The notes under the pieces were generated by a model. It searched no databases. It had not been told where the DNA came from and worked only from the letters and a program-made list of their open reading frames with translations. Positions 9,016-17,571 of a DNA stretch of 64,000 nt are shown in pieces. This DNA comes from Pseudomonas putida. Its GTDB lineage: Bacteria; Pseudomonadota; Gammaproteobacteria; Pseudomonadales; Pseudomonadaceae. The translations under genes and the position numbers were made by a program. The stretch is from assembly GCF_028682455.1 (NCBI RefSeq), contig NZ_JANHLD010000003.1:868001-932000 (forward strand), written 5' to 3'. The stretch's first letter is position 1. Each line of letters begins with the position of its first letter.

Positions 9016-10552
9016 GCAGCCTCCAGTGTTGTTCGGCAATTCGGGTCAGGCACAGGCGCAGGTCGCTATCGAGCGCGCGGTCCTCGATGACCGGGGCGAA
9101 GTCGCCCAGCAGTTCCTGGTGCATGGCGGCCAGGGCCGGTGGCAGTTCGCGGGCCTCGGCCTCGCGGCTGCGTAGCCATACCCCTTGGTGGGCTGCCAGC
9201 AAGGTGGCGGCGGCCACCTGTTCGGTCAGCTCCAGTACACGCAAGGCATCACGGGCAGCGATGGTGCCCATGCTCACTTTGTCCTGGTTGTGGCACTCGG
9301 TGGAGCGGGAGAACACGCTGGCCGGCATCGTCTGCTTGAGGGCTTCGGCGGTCCATGCGCTGGCGCCGATCTGCACGGCCTTGAAGCCATGGTTGAGCAT
9401 GCTCCGTTCGGCGCTGGCGCCCGACAGGTTGCTGGGCAGGCCGTGGTTGTAGCGCACGTCCACCAGCAGGGCGAACTGGCGGTCGAGCAGGTCGGCGACA
9501 TTGGCCACCAGGGTCTTCAGGCTGTCCATGGCGAAGGCGATGTGCCCGCCGTAGAAATGCCCGCCGTGCAGCACCCGTTCGGCCTCGGCGTCGATGATCG
9601 GGTTGTCGTTGGCGCTGTTGAGTTCGGTCTCGATGAAGCCGCGCAACCAGCCCAGGCTATCGGCCAGCACGCCCAGCACATGCGGCGCGCAGCGCAGCGA
9701 GTAGCGGTCCTGCAAGCGGTGCAGCGGCGCGGTGGGGGCGTCGATGGCCAGGTCCTGGCGCAGCCACGCGGCGACCTGCATCTGCCCGGAGTGCGGTTTG
9801 GCGGCGAACAGGCGCTCGTCGAAGTGCTCCGGATTGCCCTGCAGGGCTACCACGTTCAGGGCCGTGATGCGGGTGGCCAGCTTGAGCAGGTAGTCGGCGC
9901 GGGCGAAGGCCAGGCAGGCGAGGCCGGTCATCACGGCGGTGCCGTTCATCAGCGCCAGGGCCTCCTTGGGGCGTAGCACCAAAGGCTGCCACCCCATTTC
10001 ACGGTGGACGTCCGCGGCGCTGCGGCGCTCGCCGTGGTACATGACCTCGCGTTCCCCCGACAGGGTCGCGGCGACATAAGACAGCGGCGTCAGGTCGCCG
10101 CTGGCGCCCACCGAGCCTTCTTCCGGAATCAACGGCAAGATGTCGTGGGCCAGGAAGGCCTGCAAGCGTTCCAGCAGTTCCACCCGCACCCCCGACACTC
10201 CCTGGCAAAGCGACTGCAACCGCGCGGCCAGCACCGCACGGGTCGAAGGCGCATCCAGCATCCGCCCCAGGCCACAGCCGTGGAAGGTGAACAGGTGCCG
10301 GGGCAGGGCCTCGACATGCTCCAGCGGCACTGCCACCACGCACGAGTCGCCATAGCCGGTGGTAACGCCGTAGATCACCCCTTCCTTGTGTAGCAAGGTG
10401 TCGAGAAACTGCGCGCCACGGGCGATGCGGGCACGGTAGGGGGTGTCGTCCTGCAGGCGTGTTGGGGCCTGGTGGTGGGCCAGGGCCAGAACGTCTTCGA
10501 TCGCAAGCGGCGACTCGCCGAAGGTCACAGGCTCATGCACGGGCATCGTCAT
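9005..10552 (-). CDS. Aromatic amino acid ammonia-lyase (HAL/TAL/PAL family)
   Basis: 515 aa, full-length MIO lyase. The MIO-forming triad Ala150-Ser151-Gly152 is in GSVGASGDLTPLSY. Further family motifs are YGVTTGYGDS (61-70) and NDNPIID. It eliminates ammonia from an aromatic amino acid; within an ape cluster the expected product is an aryl acrylate (4-coumarate or cinnamate) starter, activated by the adjacent ligase and loaded on ACP. The selectivity pair is Phe90-His91, unlike the usual tyrosine, phenylalanine and histidine lyases as I recall them, so the substrate is not settled. ATG 10552 or 10546 may be the start; it overlaps the acyltransferase gene by 14-20 bases. Confidence 0.88.
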   Translation of the reverse strand: MTMPVHEPVTFGESPLAIEDVLALAHHQAPTRLQDDTPYRARIARGAQFLDTLLHKEGVIYGVTTGYGDSCVVAVPLEHVEALPRHLFTFHGCGLGRMLDAPSTRAVLAARLQSLCQGVSGVRVELLERLQAFLAHDILPLIPEEGSVGASGDLTPLSYVAATLSGEREVMYHGERRSAADVHREMGWQPLVLRPKEALALMNGTAVMTGLACLAFARADYLLKLATRITALNVVALQGNPEHFDERLFAAKPHSGQMQVAAWLRQDLAIDAPTAPLHRLQDRYSLRCAPHVLGVLADSLGWLRGFIETELNSANDNPIIDAEAERVLHGGHFYGGHIAFAMDSLKTLVANVADLLDRQFALLVDVRYNHGLPSNLSGASAERSMLNHGFKAVQIGASAWTAEALKQTMPASVFSRSTECHNQDKVSMGTIAARDALRVLELTEQVAAATLLAAHQGVWLRSREAEARELPPALAAMHQELLGDFAPVIEDRALDSDLRLCLTRIAEQHWRLHAQ

Positions 10553-11471
10553 CGGTCTTCCAGAAAGGGTAGAAATTGAACCATTGCTGCGGCGCTTGCA
10601 GGCAGTAGTGCCCCAGGCGTTCGGCGTAGCGGCCGGCCCAGTCGGCGATTACCTGCTCGCGCTGGCCACGGCGCCATTCGATGGCGCTGGCGAAGGGTTC
10701 GAGCGTCACCTGGTAGCGTCCTTGCTGCTTGAGGCCGAACAGCAGGTTGAGTGGGCACTTGAGCAGGCCGGCCAACAGCCACGGGCCTTGGGGAAATGCT
10801 GCCGGGTGACCGAGGAAGTCTACCTCCACGGTACGCGCGCCGTGCAGCGGGACGCGATCACCGGCAATCGCCAGCCATTCGCCGCGCTCCAGGCGTTCGC
10901 TCAGTTGCAGCATGATCGCCGGGTCAAGCTCGCTGACCTGGATCAGGCGCAGGTGGCTGGCCCCGGCTTCGCCGAGCAGGCGGTTGAAGCGCTCGGCATG
11001 CTTGGTGTGCACCAGTACGTTCATGGTGACCTGTTCGCCCAGCTCGGCCAGGGCGCGACAGACTTCAAGGTTGCCCAGGTGGGCGCCGACCAGCATCTGT
11101 CCGCGCTCGCCGCGCAACTGCTGGCGCAGTTGGGCCGGGTCAATGATCTCGATCTGCTCCAGGCGCAGTTTGCCATTCCAGACGTCGAGCTTGTCGAGCA
11201 AGGCATCGGCAAACGCCATGAACTGGCCGAACACCCGCCTGTGGCTGGGGCGCAAGTCGGGGCGTGCGCTCCAATCGGCCAGGCGCTGCTGGTACTGCCA
11301 GGCGCTGCGACGGGCTCGTCGGCCGAACAAGAAGAAGTACAGCACCACGCCATAGAGGATCGGGCTGAGCAGCCGCCGGCCCAGCAGCCGGGTGCCCAGG
11401 GCGGTCAGTTTCATCAGCCAGAAGCTGCCCCGTTCCTGCTGCTCGGCCCAGTGCTGTTCACTGCGCCTCAT
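10533..11471 (-). CDS. LpxL/HtrB-like lysophospholipid acyltransferase family protein
   Basis: 312 aa. An N-terminal hydrophobic stretch (LLSPILYGVVLYFFLFG) precedes a lipid A biosynthesis acyltransferase-type domain. GAHLGNLEVCRAL holds the HX4E-like catalytic motif, and GDRVPLHGARTVEVDFLG is the usual second block. It probably transfers an acyl group, possibly the aryl polyene chain, to a membrane-bound sugar or lipid. In E. coli the equivalent is, as I recall, joined to the glycosyltransferase (ApeJ); here they are two genes. The ATG at 11471 overlaps the glycosyltransferase stop (ATGA). Confidence 0.82.
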   Translation of the reverse strand: MRRSEQHWAEQQERGSFWLMKLTALGTRLLGRRLLSPILYGVVLYFFLFGRRARRSAWQYQQRLADWSARPDLRPSHRRVFGQFMAFADALLDKLDVWNGKLRLEQIEIIDPAQLRQQLRGERGQMLVGAHLGNLEVCRALAELGEQVTMNVLVHTKHAERFNRLLGEAGASHLRLIQVSELDPAIMLQLSERLERGEWLAIAGDRVPLHGARTVEVDFLGHPAAFPQGPWLLAGLLKCPLNLLFGLKQQGRYQVTLEPFASAIEWRRGQREQVIADWAGRYAERLGHYCLQAPQQWFNFYPFWKTDDDARA

Positions 11472-12202
11472 GCCAGCCACCGCCGCCAGAGAATCACCGG
11501 GGCGCGCAGCAACATGCCGAAGAACAGCTTGGCGTGCATCCGTGAAATCAGCGCGTTGTCGTGGACCAGGCGAAAGTGCGACAGGCCGTCGGCCGGGTAG
11601 TGCACCCGCGTCGGCAGCCAGCGCATCGGCTGGTTGCGCCAGGCCAGGCGCACGAGAATTTCCGTGTCGAAGTCCATGCGCTTGCCCAACTGCACCGAAT
11701 CGATCAGTGCCAGCACGGGCGTCAGGGGGTAGACGCGAAAGCCGCACATAGAGTCGCGGATCTGCAGGGACAGGGTGTTGATCCACACCCACACATGGGT
11801 GAGGTAGCGGGCATACAGCCGGCCTTTGGGCACACTGGCGTCGAACTGTGGGTAGCCGCAGATCAGCGCCTGCGGGTACGCCTCGGAGTGTTCGAGAAAA
11901 CCGCGCACATCGGCCAGGTCGTGCTGGCCATCGGCGTCCACCTGCAGGGCATGGGTAAAGCCGAGGTGCACCGCCTCGCGCAGGCCGGCCATGACGGCGC
12001 CGCCCTTGCCCTGGTTGACCGCAAGTGACACCAGGTGCACCCGCTCGTGCTCGGCCAGTTGGTGCAGCACCGCAGTGCAGGCAGGGCTGCTGGCATCGTC
12101 GACCAGCACGCAGGGCAGGCCCGCAGCGAGCAGTTCGGCGACCACCGTCGGTACGGCGCGTTCATGGTTGTAGACCGGGATCACCGCACAGGGCCTATGC
12201 AC
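11468..12202 (-). CDS. apeJ: Family 2 glycosyltransferase (ApeJ-like)
   Basis: 244 aa GT2. PVYNHERAVP near the N-terminus, VDDAS (34-38) and QVDADGQHD (DxD-like Asp89/Asp91) are the nucleotide-sugar binding motifs. It resembles DPM1/DPG synthase-type enzymes that put a sugar on a lipid carrier, so it may glycosylate the aryl polyene or its lipid anchor. The GTG at 12202 is chosen for the strong GGAGG 6 bases upstream and because translation then begins just before the RPCAVIPVYN sheet; it overlaps the ligase stop by 8 bases. Confidence 0.83.
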   Translation of the reverse strand: MHRPCAVIPVYNHERAVPTVVAELLAAGLPCVLVDDASSPACTAVLHQLAEHERVHLVSLAVNQGKGGAVMAGLREAVHLGFTHALQVDADGQHDLADVRGFLEHSEAYPQALICGYPQFDASVPKGRLYARYLTHVWVWINTLSLQIRDSMCGFRVYPLTPVLALIDSVQLGKRMDFDTEILVRLAWRNQPMRWLPTRVHYPADGLSHFRLVHDNALISRMHAKLFFGMLLRAPVILWRRWLA

Positions 12203-13874
12203 CGATGGCCTCCAGCACGATGCGGCCGCTGGAGCAGGTTTCACCGGCGTTGCTGTAGGTGAAATAGAGCTTGCCGCGCTCGCTGTCGAATCGCAGCTGC
12301 AGCACCAGCAGGTCACCGGGGCGTACCACGCGCTGGAACTTGATCACTTCCATGCCGACAAAGCGTCGAGGACAGTCCAGCAGGACCTGGCCCAGTTCGA
12401 TGGCCCAGTCCACCTGCACCACCCCCGGTAGTACCGGTGTCTGTGGAAAGTGGCCGTTGAAGTAGGCCAGATCCGCCGACACCGCCACCTCAAGGTGCAG
12501 TTCGGTGCCATGCCGGGCCTGGCTGATGACCTCGGGACCGGTTGGGCGTGGAGCCATCAGCAGGCTTTCGACCTCGACCTGGGGCAGCTTGCCCTGGCTG
12601 TTGAAGGGTAGTTGACGCAGCAGGCGCCAGCGTCGGGGCAGGGCCAGGGTTTCGCAATGCTGGCCCAGGTGCGTACGCAAGCCTTCGGTGATCGCCCGTC
12701 GTCCCAGGTTGCGCAAGGCATGCAGCCCGGCCGCGCTGAGCACCAGCAAGGCGCCCAGCGAGGCACGGCTTTCCTGGACCACGGCAAGCCGCGCATCCGC
12801 TACCCAGGGATGTTCGAGCAGGGCCTTTTCCAGCATGGGCAACGAGATGCGCTTTTCTTCGAGTTTGACGATGCGATCCAGGCGCCCGAGCAAACGAAAG
12901 CGTCCGTCGGCGGCGAATTCGACGGCGTCGGCGCTTTGCTCGACATGGCCGACGGGCAGGTAGGGCGACTCGATGCGCAATGCGCCGTCGGCGTTCTGCC
13001 CCAGGCGCACCCCGGCGAACGGCTGCCACAGGTTGTCGCCCTGGCGCCAGGCGATGCCGCCCGTCTCGGAACTGCCGAGAATCTCCGTTGGCCACTGCCC
13101 CAGGCGTTGCTGCAAGACGTGTGCGGCACCTGCGGGTAATTCGCCGCCGGAGGAAAACACCCGGCGTACCTGGCTCAGGGCCGGCCAGTCGAGGTTGTCA
13201 CCCATGCGCTTGAGCAGGGCGGGGCTGGCGACCCAGGCAAAGGCCGGATGCTGGCGGCTGGCACGCTGAAGGTCTTCGGGGAAGGGCAATTGACGACGCA
13301 GGAACGGGCGCCCGGCACACAGCGGCCAGAGCACGCGAAACAGCAGGCCGTAGATGTGCTGGGCGGCGACGCTGCCGATGATGCAGGCACTGCCCAGTTC
13401 GGCGCCCCAGCAGTGCTCCAGGGCCAGTACTTCGTTGGCCAGCTGACGCAGGGTCTTGTCGATGCGCTTGGGCTCGCCACTGGAGCCGGAGGTACACAGG
13501 CTCAGGTGGCAGGTGTCCAGGTCGAGGTCGGCGGCAGTCAGGGGCGTTTCGTACAGCGTTTCGAGTGCCTGGTCCTGCGCCTGGTCGCTGATCCACAGGT
13601 CGACGGCGTCGTGCCAGCGCAGGCGGGTCTGGGGCTGCAGGTCGGCGGGCAGGAGCACCTGCACGCCGGCGCGCCAGGCCCCGAGCAGGGCGATGGCCAG
13701 CTCGGCGGCATCTTCCAGGTGTACGGCCAGGCGGCGCACCCCACGGCGCCGAAGGCCTGCGGCCAGTTGCAGGGCCTGGCCGCAGAGCGTGGCATGCTCC
13801 AGCGCCGGGTCGAAGGTGACCGGGCGCGGCGCAGGTGCCGGGTGCAGGAGTTGCTCAAGGTTCAACCAGGTCAT
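12195..13874 (-). CDS. apeH: Acyl-ACP synthetase (AMP-ligase) fused to hotdog dehydratase (ApeH-ApeI)
   Basis: 559 aa, two domains. Residues 1-440 are an adenylate-forming ligase: CTSGSSGEPK (127-136), GSSETGG (267-273), LDRIVK (332-337) and Lys429 in NSQGKL. Residues about 455-559 form a FabA/FabZ-like hotdog domain with candidate catalytic His475 in YFNGHFPQTP. The ligase would activate the aryl acid from the ammonia-lyase and load it on ACP; the hotdog domain is the partner of ApeP. E. coli and Xenorhabdus encode these as separate genes, as I recall. ATG 13874 overlaps the apeG stop (ATGA). Confidence 0.85.
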   Translation of the reverse strand: MTWLNLEQLLHPAPAPRPVTFDPALEHATLCGQALQLAAGLRRRGVRRLAVHLEDAAELAIALLGAWRAGVQVLLPADLQPQTRLRWHDAVDLWISDQAQDQALETLYETPLTAADLDLDTCHLSLCTSGSSGEPKRIDKTLRQLANEVLALEHCWGAELGSACIIGSVAAQHIYGLLFRVLWPLCAGRPFLRRQLPFPEDLQRASRQHPAFAWVASPALLKRMGDNLDWPALSQVRRVFSSGGELPAGAAHVLQQRLGQWPTEILGSSETGGIAWRQGDNLWQPFAGVRLGQNADGALRIESPYLPVGHVEQSADAVEFAADGRFRLLGRLDRIVKLEEKRISLPMLEKALLEHPWVADARLAVVQESRASLGALLVLSAAGLHALRNLGRRAITEGLRTHLGQHCETLALPRRWRLLRQLPFNSQGKLPQVEVESLLMAPRPTGPEVISQARHGTELHLEVAVSADLAYFNGHFPQTPVLPGVVQVDWAIELGQVLLDCPRRFVGMEVIKFQRVVRPGDLLVLQLRFDSERGKLYFTYSNAGETCSSGRIVLEAIGA

Positions 13875-14416
13875 GAACGTCCTCGCACGCGTTGCCTTAC
13901 CAGCCATTCAATGGCAAATAGCAGACCCATCAAGCCATAGGCGATCAGGCCGTTGTACAGGGTCCACCAGCTCAGCGGCGCCCACAGCGTCAGCGCCATG
14001 GCAACCAGGCCGTTGGCCAGGAAGAACACGCACCACACTTGGGTGACCTGGCGGGTATAGCGGATGGCGGCGTCCGGCAGCTCGGGTTCCCGCAGCCGTG
14101 CCAGGCGCTCGACCACGGGCGGGCCGAACTTCAGGCTCAGGCCGAACAGGCCGAGTAGGCAGGCGTTGATCAGTACCGGGTACCAGCGCAGCAGCGCCGG
14201 GCTGTCGAGCAGCGCCAGCACAGCACAGAAGCCGATGGCAACCGTTGCCATCCAGTGGCCGCCAGGCCGGCGTGGTTCGCTCAGCGAGCGGGCCAGCCAC
14301 AGCGCTGCCAGCAACAGGCCGAATTGCCAGGGGGCAAAATGGGCCATGCCGAAATACACCGCAAAGGGGTACAGCAGACCGGCCACGACCAGGCCAAGGC
14401 CGATCAAGTGCTTCAT
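13871..14416 (-). CDS. apeG: COG4648-type integral membrane protein (ApeG)
   Basis: 181 aa with about five to six hydrophobic helices, beginning LIGLGLVVAGLLYPFAVYFG and ending IAYGLMGLLFAIEW. It belongs to the uncharacterised membrane family always seen between the ACP and ligase genes of aryl polyene clusters. Function unknown; a role in membrane tethering of the synthase or lipid intermediate handling is a guess from context. The start at 14416 overlaps the stop of the second ACP (ATGA). Confidence 0.8.
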   Translation of the reverse strand: MKHLIGLGLVVAGLLYPFAVYFGMAHFAPWQFGLLLAALWLARSLSEPRRPGGHWMATVAIGFCAVLALLDSPALLRWYPVLINACLLGLFGLSLKFGPPVVERLARLREPELPDAAIRYTRQVTQVWCVFFLANGLVAMALTLWAPLSWWTLYNGLIAYGLMGLLFAIEWLVRQRVRGRS

Positions 14417-14667
14417 GCCGCCGGGCTGACCAGGCGGTACACCGCCTCGACCACGTCATTGACGGTACGCACCGCCTTGAAGTCTTCGGCGGTGATTTTC
14501 TTGCCGGTTTGGCGTTTGATGTGATCGAGCAGGTCGACCGCGTCGATGCTGTCGATTTCCAGGTCCTTGTACAGGTTCGAGTCCAGGCGGATGCGCTCGG
14601 GCTCCAGTTCGAACAGTTCGACCAGCGCATCGCGCAGGGTGTTGAAGATGTCTTCGCGGGTTTGCAT
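14413..14667 (-). CDS. apeF: Acyl carrier protein 2 of the aryl polyene PKS (ApeF)
   Basis: 84 aa acyl carrier protein. Ser40 in EIDSIDAVDLL is the phosphopantetheine attachment site. The acidic four-helix character is normal for an ACP. It carries either the aryl starter or the growing polyene. It lies 9 bases after apeE and overlaps apeG. Two ACPs side by side are typical of ape clusters. No dedicated phosphopantetheinyl transferase was seen in the operon, so a host enzyme must prime both. Confidence 0.9.
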   Translation of the reverse strand: MQTREDIFNTLRDALVELFELEPERIRLDSNLYKDLEIDSIDAVDLLDHIKRQTGKKITAEDFKAVRTVNDVVEAVYRLVSPAA

Positions 14668-14676
14668 GGTGCTGTC

Positions 14677-14949
14677 TCAGGCGGCCTGTTTGGCGGTGAC
14701 GAAAGCGGCGAGGCTGGTCACGCTGGTGAAATGGTTGCGGGTGTCCTTGGCGTCGGCGTCGATCTTGATGCCGTACTTTTTCTGGATGGCCAGGCCGAGT
14801 TCCAGGGCGTCCACCGAATCCAGGCCAAGGCCTTCGCCGAACAGGGGCTGATCGTCGTCGATATCCTGGGCGCCGATGTCTTCCAGACCCAGTGCCTCGA
14901 TGATCAGCAGCTTGATGTCACGGTTAAGGTCTTGCTGTGCGACGCTCAT
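14677..14949 (-). CDS. apeE: Acyl carrier protein 1 of the aryl polyene PKS (ApeE)
   Basis: 90 aa acyl carrier protein with Ser45 in GLDSVDALELG as the pantetheine site. MSVAQQDLNRDIKLLIIEAL is the usual first helix. The ATG at 14949 lies inside the 3' end of the acyltransferase gene (26-base overlap). It works with ApeF as a carrier for PKS intermediates; which ACP binds which substrate cannot be told from sequence. Confidence 0.9.
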   Translation of the reverse strand: MSVAQQDLNRDIKLLIIEALGLEDIGAQDIDDDQPLFGEGLGLDSVDALELGLAIQKKYGIKIDADAKDTRNHFTSVTSLAAFVTAKQAA

Positions 14950-15736
14950 CTTTGGCGAGCTCCTTGATGAAATACTGGTGCAGATAGTCATTGAGTTTGC
15001 GCGAGGCCTGGGGGGCGGGCCCCACGGCTACGAACGCCTGCGGGTCGATATCCTCGCCGATCTGCAGGCAGAAGTGCACCCGGCGCAGCGGGATACGGTA
15101 CCAGGGCTCGGCCTTGGTCAAGGTGGTGGGGCTGACCTTGATGGTCACCGGTGTGATGATCTTCGCACCGCGCAGGGCGATTGCGGCTGCGCCGCGATGA
15201 AAGGCCGGAGCCTGGCCGGGCGGTGTGCGCGTGCCTTCGGGGAAGATGATCAGCGTCTGCCCATCGTGCAGGGCGGCGGCCGCGCTGTCGAGCATGTCCA
15301 TGCTGCCGTCGTTGCTGATGTACTGCGCTGCGCGCACCGGGCCACGGGTGAAGAGGTTGTGGAACAGGCTCTGCTTGACCACGCAGTTGGCCTGGCGCAC
15401 CAGGCCGATCAGAAACACCACGTCGATCAGCGATGGATGATTGGCGAGGATCATTTGCCCGGGGCGCCCGAGCTTGCGCGCGCCACGCACTTCATAGGTC
15501 AGCACGCCGCTGACAGCCATGAAGCGCACGAATCGCCAGAACAGCCAACTGATGGTGTGCCGGGTTCGCTGGCGAAGGCGGGTGCTGTCGCCGGGCAGGC
15601 ACGCCAGCAGCGGAATAACCAGTACGCGCAGGCACAGGCTGCCGGCCCCGAACAGGCAGAAGCTCAGGGCGGTGGCCAGCAAGCGCCAGTAGTAGTTGTC
15701 CTGTGGCCGGTTCAAGGCTTGCGTCGCCAGGTCCAT
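14924..15736 (-). CDS. apeD: PlsC-like 1-acyl-glycerol-3-phosphate acyltransferase (ApeD)
   Basis: 270 aa. An N-terminal hydrophobic helix pair (LLATALSFCLFGAGSLCLRV) is followed by the PlsC motifs NHPSLID (HX4D) and FPEGTRT. It is a membrane-bound acyltransferase that may attach an acyl chain to glycerol-phosphate-like or sugar acceptors during assembly of the aryl polyene lipid. It overlaps apeC by 25 bases upstream and apeE by 26 bases downstream. The acceptor is unknown. Confidence 0.85.
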   Translation of the reverse strand: MDLATQALNRPQDNYYWRLLATALSFCLFGAGSLCLRVLVIPLLACLPGDSTRLRQRTRHTISWLFWRFVRFMAVSGVLTYEVRGARKLGRPGQMILANHPSLIDVVFLIGLVRQANCVVKQSLFHNLFTRGPVRAAQYISNDGSMDMLDSAAAALHDGQTLIIFPEGTRTPPGQAPAFHRGAAAIALRGAKIITPVTIKVSPTTLTKAEPWYRIPLRRVHFCLQIGEDIDPQAFVAVGPAPQASRKLNDYLHQYFIKELAKDERRTARP

Positions 15737-16428
15737 GAGCGGCGCTTCCAGGTATGGGTGAAGGCGGACTGGCCTGTCAGCAGGCTGCGCAGCCAGCTCA
15801 GGGCGTGAGGGTCATTGCCGGGTGTCGGGGTGGCGGCGCCTTGCTGGGTCAGGGTCCAGGTGTTGCCGGGGGTCAGCAGCAATGCCAGCGCATAGTCGAA
15901 CGGCACGTCATGGACCCGGTCGCGGTACGCCTCGGGCGGGTATTCTTCGACGACGATCAGCAGTACGGCCGGTGCGCCTTCGTGCAACAGGCCGGCAGCT
16001 TCCAGCACGCCGTGCTCGAAGCCGTCACCGGCGCCGGCAAGGGCGGTCATCTCGCAGGTAGCCCCGCGCATGATCGACCACAGGCCGATCACGGCGTTGT
16101 GCACCGAGAGGCTGAACTGGGTGGGCGAGAGCGGCTGTTCCCGGGCCAGGTCGCTGAGGATGGCAAAGGTGCGCGGGGTCTCGCCATGCCGGCAGACAAA
16201 CACCAGTGGCAGGTCCTGCAACCCTTCGGCCAAGGGCCAGCCGACGGCGAAAGCCATGCGCGCCAGGTGGCTCAGGCGGCGACGTTGCATGGCGGGCAAA
16301 AACGCTACATCCGGCGCCTGGTCGGTGGGCGCAAAGGCCTGGCTGTCCTGGCTCCAGCGCTGCCAGTCGGCAGTCCTCTGCAAGCCTGGCGCCCAGGCTC
16401 GCCACTGGCTGATGTCGAATGTGATCAC
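15712..16428 (-). CDS. apeC: Ketosynthase-like chain-length factor (ApeC), first gene of the operon
   Basis: 238 aa, about half the length of a ketosynthase, of the beta-ketoacyl synthase-like chain-length-factor type. It keeps the thiolase-fold N-terminal half (MQRRRLSHLARMA, then SLSVHNAVIGLWSI) but has no ACTS-type nucleophile elbow, so it is not expected to condense by itself. In studied ape systems ApeC forms a stable complex with ApeO and sets chain length. The GTG at 16428 gives a sensible N-terminus (MITFDISQW); its ribosome-binding site is weak. The operon promoter must lie to its right. Confidence 0.8.
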   Translation of the reverse strand: MITFDISQWRAWAPGLQRTADWQRWSQDSQAFAPTDQAPDVAFLPAMQRRRLSHLARMAFAVGWPLAEGLQDLPLVFVCRHGETPRTFAILSDLAREQPLSPTQFSLSVHNAVIGLWSIMRGATCEMTALAGAGDGFEHGVLEAAGLLHEGAPAVLLIVVEEYPPEAYRDRVHDVPFDYALALLLTPGNTWTLTQQGAATPTPGNDPHALSWLRSLLTGQSAFTHTWKRRSWTWRRKP

Positions 16429-16738
16429 GATCTTGTTTCCCGCCCTGAGGGACTGCCTTGCCAAGGGTGTCGCAGCTGATGAACCGGCAGGTTTTGGCGC
16501 TAGAACCGAGTGGCGCGCATTATCCCGGTGACGCTGGCGGGTAGCAAATGCTGGTTGCAAATTCGCCCGCCTGTAAAAGACCTCGAAGGATCTGCTTCGT
16601 CAGATTAGCCTGATTTTTCCCGACAGACGGTAGTAAACGGTTGTCGGTCGATTCCTCGACATCTTGATCACGCGGCGCTGGTCAAGCTGGCGTCGGCGCC
16701 ACATACTCGGTCATTCCCTGATACACGGAGGTCATTCC
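16429..16738. other. 310-bp divergent spacer between the ape operon and parA
   Basis: This should hold the promoters of the ape operon (leftward) and parA (rightward). I see a small hairpin, CGAAG/CTTCG, at 16584-16599, followed by TCAG/CTGA at 16600-16613 running into TTTTT. That could be a weak terminator or leader structure in the rightward direction. No convincing -35/-10 pair or known operator was recognised, and no open frame in it resembles a protein. Confidence 0.4.
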
Positions 16739-17512
16739 ATGCGGCGCGTGGTGTTCAATCAGAAAGGTGGCGTGGGCAAGTCGAGCATTGCCTGCAACCT
16801 GGCAGCAGTGAGTGCCAATGAAGGCTATCGAACCTTGCTGATCGACCTGGATGCCCAGGCGAACTCGACCCAGTACCTTACCGGGCTCACGGGCGACGAC
16901 ATTCCCATGGGGATTGCCGATTTCTTCAAGCAGACCCTGTCGTCGGGCCCGTTTGCCAAGAAGAACAAGGTCGATATCTACGAAACACCCTTCGACAACC
17001 TGCATGTGGTGACCGCCACCGCCGAGCTCGCCGACCTGCAGCCCAAGCTCGAGGCAAAGCACAAGATCAACAAGCTGCGCAAACTGCTCGATGAGCTGAG
17101 CGAAGATTACGATCGGATCTACCTGGATACGCCGCCTGCTTTGAACTTTTACGCGGTTTCCGCATTGATCGCGGCAGATCGCGTATTGATTCCTTTTGAT
17201 TGCGACAGTTTCTCCCGCCAGGCGCTGTATGGCCTGCTGGCTGAGATCGAAGAACTCAAAGACGATCACAACGAAGACCTTCAAGTTGAGGGCATCGTCG
17301 TGAATCAGTTCCAGGCCCGTGCCAGTCTGCCCCAGCAGATGCTCGACGAGTTGTTGGCCGAAGGCCTGCCGGTGTTGCCGGTGTACCTCAACAGTTCGGT
17401 GAAGATGCGTGAATCACACGAGGCCAACCTGCCGTTGATTCACCTGGAGCCACGACACAAATTGACCCAGCAGTTCGTCGAGTTGCATGCGCTGCTGGAA
17501 GAGAACGCCTAG
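16739..17512 (+). CDS. Orphan ParA-family ATPase
   Basis: 257 aa, ParA/MinD-type P-loop ATPase with deviant Walker A KGGVGKSS (residues 9-16), Walker A' region LIDLDAQANSTQYL and switch region YDRIYLDTPPALNF. Such proteins position cargo (DNA, chemoreceptor arrays, carboxysomes) by ATP-dependent nucleoid or membrane gradients. There is no parB or parS-like partner nearby, so the cargo is unknown and it is not the chromosomal ParA. The ATG at 16739 has GGAGG upstream; the frame is open further upstream without ParA-like sequence. It is monocistronic, ending in a REP pair. Confidence 0.85.
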   Translation: MRRVVFNQKGGVGKSSIACNLAAVSANEGYRTLLIDLDAQANSTQYLTGLTGDDIPMGIADFFKQTLSSGPFAKKNKVDIYETPFDNLHVVTATAELADLQPKLEAKHKINKLRKLLDELSEDYDRIYLDTPPALNFYAVSALIAADRVLIPFDCDSFSRQALYGLLAEIEELKDDHNEDLQVEGIVVNQFQARASLPQQMLDELLAEGLPVLPVYLNSSVKMRESHEANLPLIHLEPRHKLTQQFVELHALLEENA

Positions 17513-17519
17513 ACCACAC

Positions 17520-17564
17520 CGCGGGGCAGGCCCACTCCTACCGGAGGAGCGCGCTTGCCCCGCG
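17520..17564. repeat. REP inverted pair after parA
   Basis: Two copies of the P. putida-type REP (GCGGGGC-GGCCC-CTCCTAC) face each other at 17520-17541 and 17543-17564, between the convergent ends of parA and trxC. They form a long hairpin and may act as a bidirectional transcription or mRNA-decay barrier. Confidence 0.8.
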
Positions 17565-17571
17565 ATGGCCT

